Below, one piece after another: positions 1-6,820 of a stretch of DNA of 10,171 nt; within the stretch, counting starts at the first letter, position 1, and each line of letters starts with the position of its first letter. The DNA is from Pseudomonadota bacterium (lineage in GTDB: Bacteria; Desulfobacterota; Desulfobulbia; Desulfobulbales; Desulfobulbaceae): assembly GCA_009778235.1 (NCBI GenBank), contig WRKE01000267.1, positions 1-10,171 on the forward strand. The letters run 5' to 3'. Made by a program: the position numbers and the translations under genes. The notes beneath the pieces were generated by a model that ran no database searches, had not been told where the DNA came from, and saw only the letters and a program-made list of their open reading frames with translations.

Positions 1-1141
1 GGCGCATGTTCTCGTGGTTGGGCACAAAGGGCAGTTGCAGCTCCAGGTTGACGTTGAGCATCCAGTTGAAATAGAAGGCGTCGTCGGTCTTCAGCCGGAA
101 TTGGTAGACCTGCTCGATCCCTTCCACCACTTTCTGGGCCACGGCTTCGGGATCGTTAATGATGATCCTGTACATTTGCCGGGTGGCCGGGCCGAGGGTT
201 TCGATGATGAAGCGGTCGATCCGCTCGAAATAGCCGGCGGACTCGGCCGGGCCGGTGAAGATCAGGGGCAGGGGGATGCGCGAGTTCTCCGGATCAAGGA
301 GAATGGCTAAGATGTAGAGGATCTCCTCGGCTGTGCCCACGCCGCCGGGAAAGACAATCACCGCATGGCCGACGCGGACAAAGGCCTCCAGCCGCTTTTC
401 AACGTCCGGCATGATCACCAGTTCATTGACAATGGGGTTGGGTGATTCCGAGGCAATGATCCCGGGCTCGGTGATACCCAGATACTGGCCGTCGTAGATC
501 CGCTGCTTGGCATGGCCGATGGTGGCGCCTTTCATTGGGCCCTTCATGGCGCCGGGACCGCAGCCAGTGCAGATGTCGAGGCCGCGCAGCCCAAGCTGAT
601 AGCCGACCTCTTTGCTGTAATCGTATTCGTTCGGAGAGATCGAGTGGCCGCCCCAGCAGACCACCAGGCGCGGTTTGGTGTGCGGCCGCATGATCCCGGC
701 GTTGCGCAGGATATGGAACACCGCGTTGGTGATGCCGTCGGAACTGGCGAGGTCGAAGCGGGGATTGTGGTTGATGGCGTCGTCGGTATAGACGATGTCG
801 CGGAGCACGGCAAAGAGATGATCGTTGATTCCCCGGATGATTTTGCCGTCGACAAAGGCGCTGGCCGGAGCGTTGCGCAGGTCGAGCCTGATGCCGCGCT
901 CCTCCTGGATCACCCGGATATCGAAATGCTGAAAGCGCTGCAACAGCTCGCGACCGTCGTCGAGGTAATCGCCGTTGTTGAGCACAGCCAACGATGAGTT
1001 GCGGAACAGGGGGTACAGTCCGCCCCGGCTGGCATCGAGCAGCTTGCCCACCTCCAGCCGGGAAAGGAGATCCAAGCTGGAGGCGGGGCTGATGCAGGCG
1101 TCGACCAAGTCTTGGGACGGAAGGATTGTAAGTTTTTTCAC
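1..1141 (-). CDS. ppnN: Nucleotide 5'-monophosphate nucleosidase, LOG/YgdH family (partial, 3' end missing)
   Basis: PpnN cleaves the N-glycosidic bond of purine and pyrimidine monophosphates to give a free base and ribose 5-phosphate; the E. coli enzyme is cytosolic and responds to (p)ppGpp. The window shows 380 residues; the E. coli protein has about 454, so roughly the last 75 are off the edge. Visible are the N-terminal domain (about 1-150, with the segment SSLDLLSRLEV at 21-31 matching the family), GCGPGAM at 193-199, EKRLEAF at 248-254, and the LOG signature PGGVGTAEE at 265-273. The start of the C-terminal domain (from about 330) is also present. I chose GTG at 1141 because the protein then begins about ten residues before the first conserved block, as in E. 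coli. GTG at 1192 is in the same frame and also possible; neither has a good ribosome binding site. The gene follows the acyl-ligase fusion by 87 bases on the same strand, with no terminator seen between them. Family assignment is firm; the exact start is not. Confidence 0.93.
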   Translation of the reverse strand, partial: MKKLTILPSQDLVDACISPASSLDLLSRLEVGKLLDASRGGLYPLFRNSSLAVLNNGDYLDDGRELLQRFQHFDIRVIQEERGIRLDLRNAPASAFVDGKIIRGINDHLFAVLRDIVYTDDAINHNPRFDLASSDGITNAVFHILRNAGIMRPHTKPRLVVCWGGHSISPNEYDYSKEVGYQLGLRGLDICTGCGPGAMKGPMKGATIGHAKQRIYDGQYLGITEPGIIASESPNPIVNELVIMPDVEKRLEAFVRVGHAVIVFPGGVGTAEEILYILAILLDPENSRIPLPLIFTGPAESAGYFERIDRFIIETLGPATRQMYRIIINDPEAVAQKVVEGIEQVYQFRLKTDDAFYFNWMLNVNLELQLPFVPNHENMR

Positions 1142-1165
1142 GCGGAATTGTCCGGCAAGCGTGAA
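1137..1165 (-). repeat. Inverted repeat over the ppnN start codon
   Basis: The 7-base arms TTCACGC (1137-1143) and GCGTGAA (1159-1165) are perfect inverted repeats separated by 15 bases. The left arm contains the proposed GTG start (1139-1141 on the minus strand). In RNA this hairpin would place the start codon inside the stem. It could also be a DNA operator or chance; a 7-base dyad is not rare. Confidence 0.4.
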
Positions 1166-1228
1166 TGGATTGCGGCCGACGCCCGCTGGCACGACAAGGC
1201 GTTGGTCGGTAGTGATGGCCGGGGAAGG

Positions 1229-3724
1229 TCAGCCGGCGTGGTTGTCTCCTCCGGCCAGCAGGGGCGGGCTTGCCGTCTCCAGGCATTGGCGAATCTGCTC
1301 CTGCACCAGTCGATTGAGCGAGTCGTAGCTGTGGCCGTCGGGGAAGATCGGCGGTTGGAAGCGGACCGAGATCCGGCGGAAAGGAAGCGGCAGACGTGAG
1401 CCGGCGGGCAGGGCTTCGAAGGCGCCGCGGATGGCCACCGGCACTACCGGCACATTGAGCTCCTTGCTCAAGATGGCGAAGGTTTTCTTGAATTCGCCCA
1501 GAGCGCCGTTGAGAGTGCGGGTGCCTTCGGGAAAAATAATAATATTCTTGCCGTCCCGCAGCAGCATGGCCACTTTCTGGATCGATTCCAGCACGTCGGA
1601 GTTGATATCCATGACCACGATGTTGTTGCGGTCGGCCAGAAAACGCAGCCAGCGTTTACGGACATGCTTGGCCTTGGCGTAGAAGCAGGTGCGCCGCATC
1701 AGCGCGTTCTTCAGGCCGGCGGCCACCAGGAGGCCGTCGATGAAGCTCTGGTGGTTGGGGGCAATGATGCAGGGGGTGTCGGGGATATTCTCCCGGCCCT
1801 CGGTGCGGAAGCGGAAATAGCAGCCAAGCAGCAGGCGGCTGGCGTTTTTGAACAGGTTGGTGGTGAACCAGGCACGCGGCAGGTGGCTGTCGATCTGTTC
1901 AACCAGGATGTCCCGCCAGTTGATCAGCTCCTCGGCGATCTTCTCCTTGCGCTCGGCCACATACCCGCTCAACTGGCGCAGGGTGGGAATCCGCATCAAA
2001 TGCTCCTCAGCGATTTCCACCCCGAAGGTCTTCTGGATGAACACCAGCAGGCTGACCTTGTCGAGGGAATCGAGGGCGGCGTCGATCTCCAGGTGGTCGT
2101 CCGGGGCAATGGCCCGGACGGTTTGATTTTCCAGGAAGCGGTGGATCAGCCGGTACTCCTCTCCGGCCGGATGCTCCACTTTGGCTGCGCGCCCCTGCCG
2201 GGCCGCAACCAAAGACGGCAACTGGAAACGTTTGAGTTTTGCCAGTCGGGTGCGGGGCAGCTCACACTCCACCAGGGTGAGGCGCTGCAGCCTTTTGGCC
2301 GGCGAGGCCTTTTGGTTGTAGCGGTCGATGACCTGCCAGCGGAAGTAGTCATCCATCCGGCTGATGCCTTTTTCCCGCAGTACGGCCAAATTGGGGCGGA
2401 TCACCACCTGGAGCAGGTCGTCCGCAAGCAGCACGCCTGCCTCGGCAATGGCGGGATCAAGGGCCTCCAGCTCCTGCTCGATCAGCGCCGGGTTGATGTT
2501 CTTGCCGTTGGCCAACACCAGGATTTCTTTGATGCGGCCGGTGATGAACAGGCGGCCTTGCTGGTCGAGATGGCCGAGGTCGCCGGTATGCAGCCACCCG
2601 TCCCGCAGCACCTCGGCGGTTTCCTCTGGTCGGTTCCAGTACCCCTGCATGATATTATCGCCCCTGGCCAGGATCTCGCCGTCGTGGAGGGCGATGGTGG
2701 TGCAGCTCATGGCCGTGCCCGCCGAGCCGATGTGGACCTGGCCCGGCCGGGTGAAGGTGATCATCGGCGCCGCCTCGGTCATGCCGTAGCCTTCCAGGAT
2801 TTCGAAGCCTAAGGTGGTGAACTGTCGGCCCACCTCCGGGTCCAGGGCCGCGCCGCCGCTGACCAGATATTTGAGATGGCCGCCGAATTTTTTGTGGACC
2901 GTGCCGAAAAGCAGGCGAGACAGTCGCGGGGAGGCTACCCTGCTCGCCAGGCCATAGAGCAGCCTGGCAATAACGCTGGCCTCGATTTTTTTCCGGATCG
3001 ACTGCATGATCAGGCTGTAGAGCCGGGGTACGCCGATGACCATGGTGACCTTGTTGCGTTGCAGGGTGGCGACGATGTCCTCCGCCTTGAGCGAGGGACA
3101 GAGGGCCACGGTGGCCCCGATGCGGAAGGGTATGGCCAGGGTGCCGAGCAGAGGGAAGATATGGTGCAGGGGCAGGAGCATGAGCACCCGTTCGTCCGGA
3201 CAGTAGATGGGCGTGCCGATGGTGACCGCCTCGACGTTGGCCAAAATGTTGGCAAAGGAGAGCATCACCCCCTTGGGTGTGCCGGTGGTGCCCGAGGTGT
3301 AGATCAAGAGCGCCGTGGCCTGAGGATCGAGACAGTCGATCGGTTCGGCGGGAGCGGTCTGATCAAGATCCAGATCCTCGAAGATCACGGGTGGGGGGAG
3401 ATCATCAAGCCCGGCCAGGGCCTCTGCCAGCACCTCTTGCCTGGCCTGGGAGCAGAAAAAGAACCGGGGACCGCAATCCCGGACAATAAACCCGACCTCT
3501 TCGGCCGTGGCCTGGTAATCCACCGGCACCACTGTGCAACCCGAGCTCCAGGCGGCATAGAAGGCAATAACCCATTCGACCCGGTTTTCCGAAAAGATCA
3601 GCACCCGTTTGGTGCCCGCCGGGATCAGGCGGGCCATGGCCCGGGCCTGGCCCAGCAGGTCGGCGTAGGTAAAGGAACGGTCCGGCAGAATCAGGGCAAT
3701 CTTGCGATGGTCGGTTAGCAGCAT
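1229..3724 (-). CDS. Acyl-AMP ligase / acyl carrier protein / PlsC acyltransferase fusion (Aas-like)
   Basis: A predicted 831-residue enzyme with three joined domains. Residues 1-505 are an AMP-forming acyl-CoA/ACP synthetase, with the P-loop YTSGTTGTPKG at 142-152, GYGMTEAAP at 312-320, TGD at 380-382, GRIKE at 396-400 and a C-terminal Lys (LPRTRLAK, K496). Residues about 520-595 are an acyl carrier domain with DSLD, where S553 would carry phosphopantetheine. Residues about 600-820 are a PlsC-type acyltransferase with NHQSFID (H658, D663, the HX4D pair) and FPEGTRT at 731-737. Inferred role: activate a free fatty acid with ATP, load it on the built-in carrier and transfer it to a lysophospholipid or glycerol-phosphate acceptor at the inner membrane. 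E. coli Aas (about 719 residues) has the opposite order and no carrier domain. The ATG at 3724 is preferred over in-frame upstream starts at 3817 and 3886, because these lie upstream of the best promoter; no Shine-Dalgarno is visible. The A10 motif has Ala where Gly is usual. The substrate cannot be read from sequence. Confidence 0.92.
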   Translation of the reverse strand: MLLTDHRKIALILPDRSFTYADLLGQARAMARLIPAGTKRVLIFSENRVEWVIAFYAAWSSGCTVVPVDYQATAEEVGFIVRDCGPRFFFCSQARQEVLAEALAGLDDLPPPVIFEDLDLDQTAPAEPIDCLDPQATALLIYTSGTTGTPKGVMLSFANILANVEAVTIGTPIYCPDERVLMLLPLHHIFPLLGTLAIPFRIGATVALCPSLKAEDIVATLQRNKVTMVIGVPRLYSLIMQSIRKKIEASVIARLLYGLASRVASPRLSRLLFGTVHKKFGGHLKYLVSGGAALDPEVGRQFTTLGFEILEGYGMTEAAPMITFTRPGQVHIGSAGTAMSCTTIALHDGEILARGDNIMQGYWNRPEETAEVLRDGWLHTGDLGHLDQQGRLFITGRIKEILVLANGKNINPALIEQELEALDPAIAEAGVLLADDLLQVVIRPNLAVLREKGISRMDDYFRWQVIDRYNQKASPAKRLQRLTLVECELPRTRLAKLKRFQLPSLVAARQGRAAKVEHPAGEEYRLIHRFLENQTVRAIAPDDHLEIDAALDSLDKVSLLVFIQKTFGVEIAEEHLMRIPTLRQLSGYVAERKEKIAEELINWRDILVEQIDSHLPRAWFTTNLFKNASRLLLGCYFRFRTEGRENIPDTPCIIAPNHQSFIDGLLVAAGLKNALMRRTCFYAKAKHVRKRWLRFLADRNNIVVMDINSDVLESIQKVAMLLRDGKNIIIFPEGTRTLNGALGEFKKTFAILSKELNVPVVPVAIRGAFEALPAGSRLPLPFRRISVRFQPPIFPDGHSYDSLNRLVQEQIRQCLETASPPLLAGGDNHAG

Positions 3725-3775
3725 CGGGGTCGCATCGGTTTCACGGGTTGACGGAAAAAGGTGGAGCGGATCATC

Positions 3776-3804
3776 ACTATACGGTGTTTTCCCGTGCGAT
3801 TCAA
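3776..3804 (-). promoter_or_regulatory. Sigma-70-type promoter for the acyl-ligase fusion
   Basis: On the minus strand TTGAAT (3804-3799) is followed after exactly 17 bases by TATAGT (3781-3776), matching the -35 and -10 consensus at 4 and 5 of 6 positions. Transcription would begin near 3769, giving a leader of about 45 bases before the ATG at 3724. This placement is the main reason for choosing that start codon. Confidence 0.6.
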
Positions 3805-3847
3805 GGCACAGGAACATGGGTCGGCGTCTTGCGCGTCCACGAGCGGC

Positions 3848-3875
3848 TTGCATTCCCCAAGCCGGGTGGTATGAA
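3848..3875 (+). promoter_or_regulatory. Weak candidate promoter for the MFS gene
   Basis: TTGCAT (3848-3853) and TATGAA (3870-3875) are 16 bases apart, matching the sigma-70 boxes at 3 and 4 of 6 positions. It is the best plus-strand candidate I found in the divergent region 3725-3946, but the match is poor. Confidence 0.25.
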
Positions 3876-3896
3876 GAGAGACGCAATGGGCTGATG

Positions 3897-3920
3897 AGCC
3901 GGCTGGGCCGGCCGTCGGCC
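3897..3920. repeat. Cluster of GC palindromes upstream of the MFS gene
   Basis: Two 8-base palindromes, AGCCGGCT (3897-3904) and GGCCGGCC (3906-3913), lie one base apart, followed by an overlapping 11-base dyad GGCCG-T-CGGCC (3910-3920). The paired GCCGGC copies (3898-3903, 3907-3912) could also form a 6-bp RNA hairpin with a 3-base loop. The cluster ends 26 bases before the MFS start codon, so it could be an operator or a leader structure. The seen fact is the symmetry; any function is inference. Confidence 0.4.
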
Positions 3921-3946
3921 TATCCTTTTATCATGGGCGTCCGCAG

Positions 3947-5167
3947 ATGAAAATGTTCAACCGTATCCTCATCACCGTGGTGGTCGCGGTGTTCATCGCC
4001 CTGTTGGGGATCGGCATCATTGTCCCGATTTTGCCGGTGCTGGCCACCAAGCTGGGAGCCTCGGGATTCGCCTTGGGCCTGATCACCGCCGCCTTTTCCT
4101 TGAGCCGGGGATTGTGCCAGCCGGTGGTCGGCAATCTCTCCGACCGCTGGGGTCGCAAGGGGTTCATGGTGGTCGGGCTGTTCATTTACGGCCTGGTCGG
4201 TTTACTGGTTCCCCTGGCCGAAAGCGTGCCGCACCTGGTGGTCATCCGCCTGTTCCAGGGCTTCGGCGCGGCGATGATCGTGCCGGTGGCCATGGCCTAT
4301 GCCAGCTTCCTTTCGCCACCCGGCGAGGAAGGCCGTTACATGGGCGTGGTCAATGTCGCTGTTTTCTGCGGTACCGGCTTCGGGCCGGTACTGGGCGGCT
4401 ATTTTGCCGACAACTGGGGGATGGCCTCGGTGTTCCACATGATGGCAGGTTTGTGTTTTTGCGCCTTTATCCTGGTTTTGTTCAATATGCCCGCCTGTAG
4501 TCCGATCGATCGCCCGCAACGGATAAGCCTGCTTGCAAACATCGGCCTGATGTTGCGCCGGCGCCGCACCGTGGGCATCCTCCTCGCCCGGTTTGCCACG
4601 GTATTGATGATGGTGCCGACCATGGCCTTTCTCCCGGTGATGATGGCCGGATGGCCCGGAAGCAGCGGCATGCAGGCCGGCCTGGTGATCACCTGCCGGA
4701 CCCTGATGAATGCCGTGCTCCAGTATCCCTTCGGCGCTTTAACCGACCGGTCCGACAAGGTGGTTCTGCTTCTCAGCGGCTCGTTCTGCATGTGCGCGGC
4801 CGTGGCGCTGATCCCCTTGATGAACAGCTTGGGCGCCATGATCGGGATGTATCTTTTTCTGGGCTTCGGTGAAGCCGTGCTCTGGCCGGTGCTCGGAGCC
4901 TATGCCGTGGAAGAGGGCCGCAACCTTTTCGGCCACGGTACCATGATGGGCGTGTTCAACCTGGCGATGAGCGGAGGCGTCTTCACCGGCGCCCTCCTGG
5001 CCGGACTGAGCATGGATGGACTGGGGGTGCGCCATGCCTTCTGGGCCACGGGCGGCGTCATTGTCATCCTCTGCTCCCTGGCCGCCTATTTGATCCGCTC
5101 TGGTGAAAACGCGGGAGAGACCGGAGAGGAAAAGGCCATGGTTCGTTCCCTGCCGCCATCTGGGTAA
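3947..5167 (+). CDS. MFS transporter, drug:H+ antiporter-like (DHA1 type)
   Basis: A 406-residue inner-membrane transporter with about 12 hydrophobic segments (roughly 7-32, 42-62, 73-90, 96-118, 130-153, 160-181, 207-232, 243-265, 271-290, 294-318, 330-356, 363-383). Motif A is GNLSDRWGRK at 62-71 between helices 2 and 3, with a weaker copy GALTDRSDK at 263-271 in the second half. Motif B is RLFQGFGAA at 101-109. The helix-5 antiporter motif GTGFGPVLGG at 142-151 points to proton-driven export. The short tail after 385 is hydrophilic. The start is ATG 3947; ATG 3953 is equally possible and neither has a clear ribosome binding site. It is transcribed away from the Aas-like fusion across a 222-base shared region. 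E. coli aas also has an MFS neighbour (lplT), but this protein looks like a multidrug-type member, not LplT. Substrate unknown. Confidence 0.9.
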   Translation: MKMFNRILITVVVAVFIALLGIGIIVPILPVLATKLGASGFALGLITAAFSLSRGLCQPVVGNLSDRWGRKGFMVVGLFIYGLVGLLVPLAESVPHLVVIRLFQGFGAAMIVPVAMAYASFLSPPGEEGRYMGVVNVAVFCGTGFGPVLGGYFADNWGMASVFHMMAGLCFCAFILVLFNMPACSPIDRPQRISLLANIGLMLRRRRTVGILLARFATVLMMVPTMAFLPVMMAGWPGSSGMQAGLVITCRTLMNAVLQYPFGALTDRSDKVVLLLSGSFCMCAAVALIPLMNSLGAMIGMYLFLGFGEAVLWPVLGAYAVEEGRNLFGHGTMMGVFNLAMSGGVFTGALLAGLSMDGLGVRHAFWATGGVIVILCSLAAYLIRSGENAGETGEEKAMVRSLPPSG

Positions 5168-5180
5168 TATATTAAATTTG

Positions 5181-5209
5181 TTGAAAATACACCTTTTTCT
5201 CCATATGGA
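5181..5209 (+). promoter_or_regulatory. Second, weaker candidate promoter upstream of tRNA-Leu
   Basis: TTGAAA (5181-5186) and TATGGA (5204-5209) have a 17-base spacer. The -35 matches 5 of 6, the -10 only 3 of 6. It would form a tandem pair with the better promoter at 5214-5242. Confidence 0.3.
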
Positions 5210-5213
5210 TCCC

Positions 5214-5242
5214 TTGACGGAGAAGGTTGTTTTGGTTATTAA
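5214..5242 (+). promoter_or_regulatory. Probable promoter of tRNA-Leu (and perhaps tig)
   Basis: TTGACG (5214-5219) and TATTAA (5237-5242) are separated by 17 bases, matching the sigma-70 boxes at 5 and 4 of 6. It lies in an AT-rich spacer, and initiation near 5249 would be about 11 bases before the mature tRNA 5' end, a usual layout for a tRNA gene. Confidence 0.6.
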
Positions 5243-5259
5243 TCAAAGTTTAATGTAAA

Positions 5260-5345
5260 GCGAGAGTGGTGAAATTGGTAGACGCACTGGACTTAGGATC
5301 CAGCGGGCCAGCCCCATGGGGGTTCGACTCCCCCCTCTCGCACCA
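5260..5345 (+). tRNA. tRNA-Leu (anticodon UAG)
   Basis: An 86-base tRNA gene with encoded 3' CCA. The acceptor stem is GCGAGAG (5260-5266) paired with CTCTCGC (5335-5341), then discriminator A and CCA (5343-5345). The anticodon stem is CTGGA/TCCAG around loop CTTAGGA, with anticodon TAG at 5294-5296, which reads CUA (and by wobble other CUN) leucine codons. A long variable arm (5304-5317, with a GGG/CCC stem) is typical of class II tRNAs such as Leu. The T stem is GGGGG/CCCCC with loop TTCGACT. No terminator is seen in the 90 bases between this gene and tig, so readthrough into tig is possible. Confidence 0.97.
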
Positions 5346-5435
5346 GTCGTTCCTTACTTAAGCACAGCGCGCCCCGTCAAAGAGTGAGCTGCCCCCTTAA
5401 AGCCCCGGTAAATCGAACAAGAGGAATTGCGGTCC

Positions 5436-6746
5436 ATGGATATCGTTGTCGAGCAACTCTCCGAATTAACAAGAAAACTGACTATCACTCTCCCCAAGGA
5501 AACGGTGGAGCCGGCCCTGACCAAGGCCTATGCCAAGATCAATAAGGAGGTCAAGCTCAGGGGATTTAGGCGCGGCAAGATTCCGCAGGGCGTGCTTGAA
5601 AACAATTTCAAGGAACAGACCCAGGCCGAGGTCGGCGAGAAACTGGTGCAGGAAAGCTATTTCGACGCGATTGAGAAGCAGGCGCTCGATCCGGTGGTTC
5701 ATCCGGAGATCACGGAGCACACGTTTAAGGATGACGGGACCTTCGTCTACGTGGCCATGGTCGATGTCAAGCCCCAGATTGAGCTTAAGGAGTACAAGGG
5801 GCTGGAAGTGGAAAAAGTTGCGCTCGTGGTGCAAGAGGAGGAGATCGACAAGGAGGTTGAGCTGTTGCGGCGGCATCAGGCGGCGCTGCAGACCGCCGGG
5901 GAGGGCCATGGCATTGCCATGGATGATGTGGCGGTCGTCGATTTCCAGGGCTTTCACAATGGCAAGGCCATGAAGGAGGTCCACAACGAAAACTTCAGTG
6001 TCGATATCGGCATGCATCGGCTCGGCAAGGATTTCGAGGAAAAATTGATCGGGCTGAAGAAAGGCGACAAGACGCTGTACGAGATCACCTTCCCAGGGGA
6101 TTATCCCAACCCGGTACTGGCTGGGAAAAATGTGGAATTCAAGGTCGATGTCAAGGATGTCAAGGTACGGATTCTGCCGACCCTTGACGATGAATTCGCC
6201 AAAGACATCAAGCCGGAATTGGACACCCTGGCCGGACTGCGGGAGGATATCCGTCAGCGGCTGCAGCAAGCCAAGGAGGATGCGCTCCGGGGCGATCTCG
6301 ACGATAAGATCATGCACAAGCTGATCGAACTCAATCCCTTTGAGGTGCCGCAGCGCCTGGTCAACTACGAGATCCAGGAAATGATCAAACAGTCCGAGGA
6401 GAACCTCAAACGGAGCGGTTTGACCTTCGAGTCGGCTGGCATCAAGCTGGACGACCTGGTGGAAAAGAACCGGGAAGTAGCGGTCAAGCGGGTCAAGGGC
6501 GACTTCCTGCTCAAGAGGATAGCCGAGGTCGAAGAGATCAAGATTGCGGACGAGGATATTCAGCGCGGCTATCAGCGCATCGCTGACCAGTACAACATGA
6601 GCTTGGATGAGGTGAAGAAATACTTCAAGCGGCGGGAGGAGATCCTGCCGTTCATGAATGAACTGCACAACGAAAAGGTGCTCAATTTCCTGCGCGAACA
6701 AGCAAAATTCATCGAAGTCGTGTCCGCCGGTCAGGCCTCGGCCTGA
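5436..6746 (+). CDS. tig: Trigger factor, ribosome-associated chaperone
   Basis: Trigger factor sits at the ribosome exit tunnel, shields emerging chains and helps them fold. The predicted 436 residues match the usual length (432 in E. coli). The N-terminal ribosome-binding domain (about 1-115) holds the signature GFRRGKIP at 43-50, the loop that contacts the large subunit. An FKBP-like prolyl isomerase domain follows (about 160-245, with VAVVDFQGF at 165-173 and GMHRLGKDFEEKLIGLKKGD at 192-211). A charged helical C-terminal domain (about 255-430) forms the substrate-binding arms. ATG 5436 is chosen because GAGGA at 5421-5425 lies 10 bases upstream; the in-frame TTG at 5427 abuts this site and is unlikely. 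The gene heads a tig-clpP-clpX-lon cluster, and its stop codon lies within a strong hairpin. Confidence 0.97.
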   Translation: MDIVVEQLSELTRKLTITLPKETVEPALTKAYAKINKEVKLRGFRRGKIPQGVLENNFKEQTQAEVGEKLVQESYFDAIEKQALDPVVHPEITEHTFKDDGTFVYVAMVDVKPQIELKEYKGLEVEKVALVVQEEEIDKEVELLRRHQAALQTAGEGHGIAMDDVAVVDFQGFHNGKAMKEVHNENFSVDIGMHRLGKDFEEKLIGLKKGDKTLYEITFPGDYPNPVLAGKNVEFKVDVKDVKVRILPTLDDEFAKDIKPELDTLAGLREDIRQRLQQAKEDALRGDLDDKIMHKLIELNPFEVPQRLVNYEIQEMIKQSEENLKRSGLTFESAGIKLDDLVEKNREVAVKRVKGDFLLKRIAEVEEIKIADEDIQRGYQRIADQYNMSLDEVKKYFKRREEILPFMNELHNEKVLNFLREQAKFIEVVSAGQASA

Positions 6747-6750
6747 TCGG
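6727..6750 (+). other. Hairpin spanning the tig stop codon
   Basis: CCGGTCAGGC (6727-6736) pairs with GCCTGATCGG (6741-6750) around a CTCG tetraloop: ten base pairs including one G-U. The TGA stop of tig (6744-6746) is inside the right arm. No run of T follows, so it is not a standard intrinsic terminator. It could be an RNA-stability or processing element, or partly a by-product of the coding sequence. Confidence 0.5.
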
Positions 6751-6765
6751 CTGCGCTGTCCTATA

Positions 6766-6791
6766 GACGGCGGTCCCTGTGGTCCGCCGTC
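6766..6791 (+). other. Second hairpin between tig and clpP
   Basis: GACGGCGG (6766-6773) and CCGCCGTC (6784-6791) form a perfect 8-bp stem around a 10-base loop that can itself close two more C-G pairs. It lies wholly in the gap, 15 bases after the first hairpin and 29 bases before the clpP start. The following bases are not T-rich, so full termination is unlikely; partial attenuation or mRNA end protection is possible. Confidence 0.55.
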
Positions 6792-6820
6792 GAGTTATCC
6801 CTTGCTTAAGTGTGGAGCAT

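Noticed and set aside
1664..2812. A 382-codon plus-strand open frame opposite the acyl-ligase fusion
   Set aside because: The minus-strand frame has clear catalytic motifs throughout; the plus-strand translation shows no family features.
3748..3783. TTGACG and TATACG on the plus strand as a promoter
   Set aside because: The boxes are 24 bases apart, too far for a sigma-70 promoter; the TATA part is better explained as the minus-strand -10.
3702..3950. An 82-codon plus-strand frame across the divergent intergenic region
   Set aside because: Arg-rich without domains, overlaps the start of both flanking genes and the minus-strand promoter; no ribosome binding site seen.
3933..3950. Five-codon mini frame (ATG at 3933) overlapping the MFS start
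   Set aside because: Very short, without a ribosome binding site; short ATG-to-stop stretches like this occur often by chance.
5197..5224. TTCTCC/GGAGAA dyad after the MFS gene as a terminator
   Set aside because: Only six pairs around a 16-base loop, no proper T run, and it overlaps the tRNA promoter.
5466..6701. A 411-codon open frame antisense to tig
   Set aside because: It mirrors the tig frame codon for codon and has no recognisable domain or initiation signal; GC-rich coding sequence often leaves the antisense frame open.
6762..6767. TATAGA as a -10 box for clpP
   Set aside because: No -35-like hexamer at the right distance upstream; the sequence there is the GC-rich end of tig.
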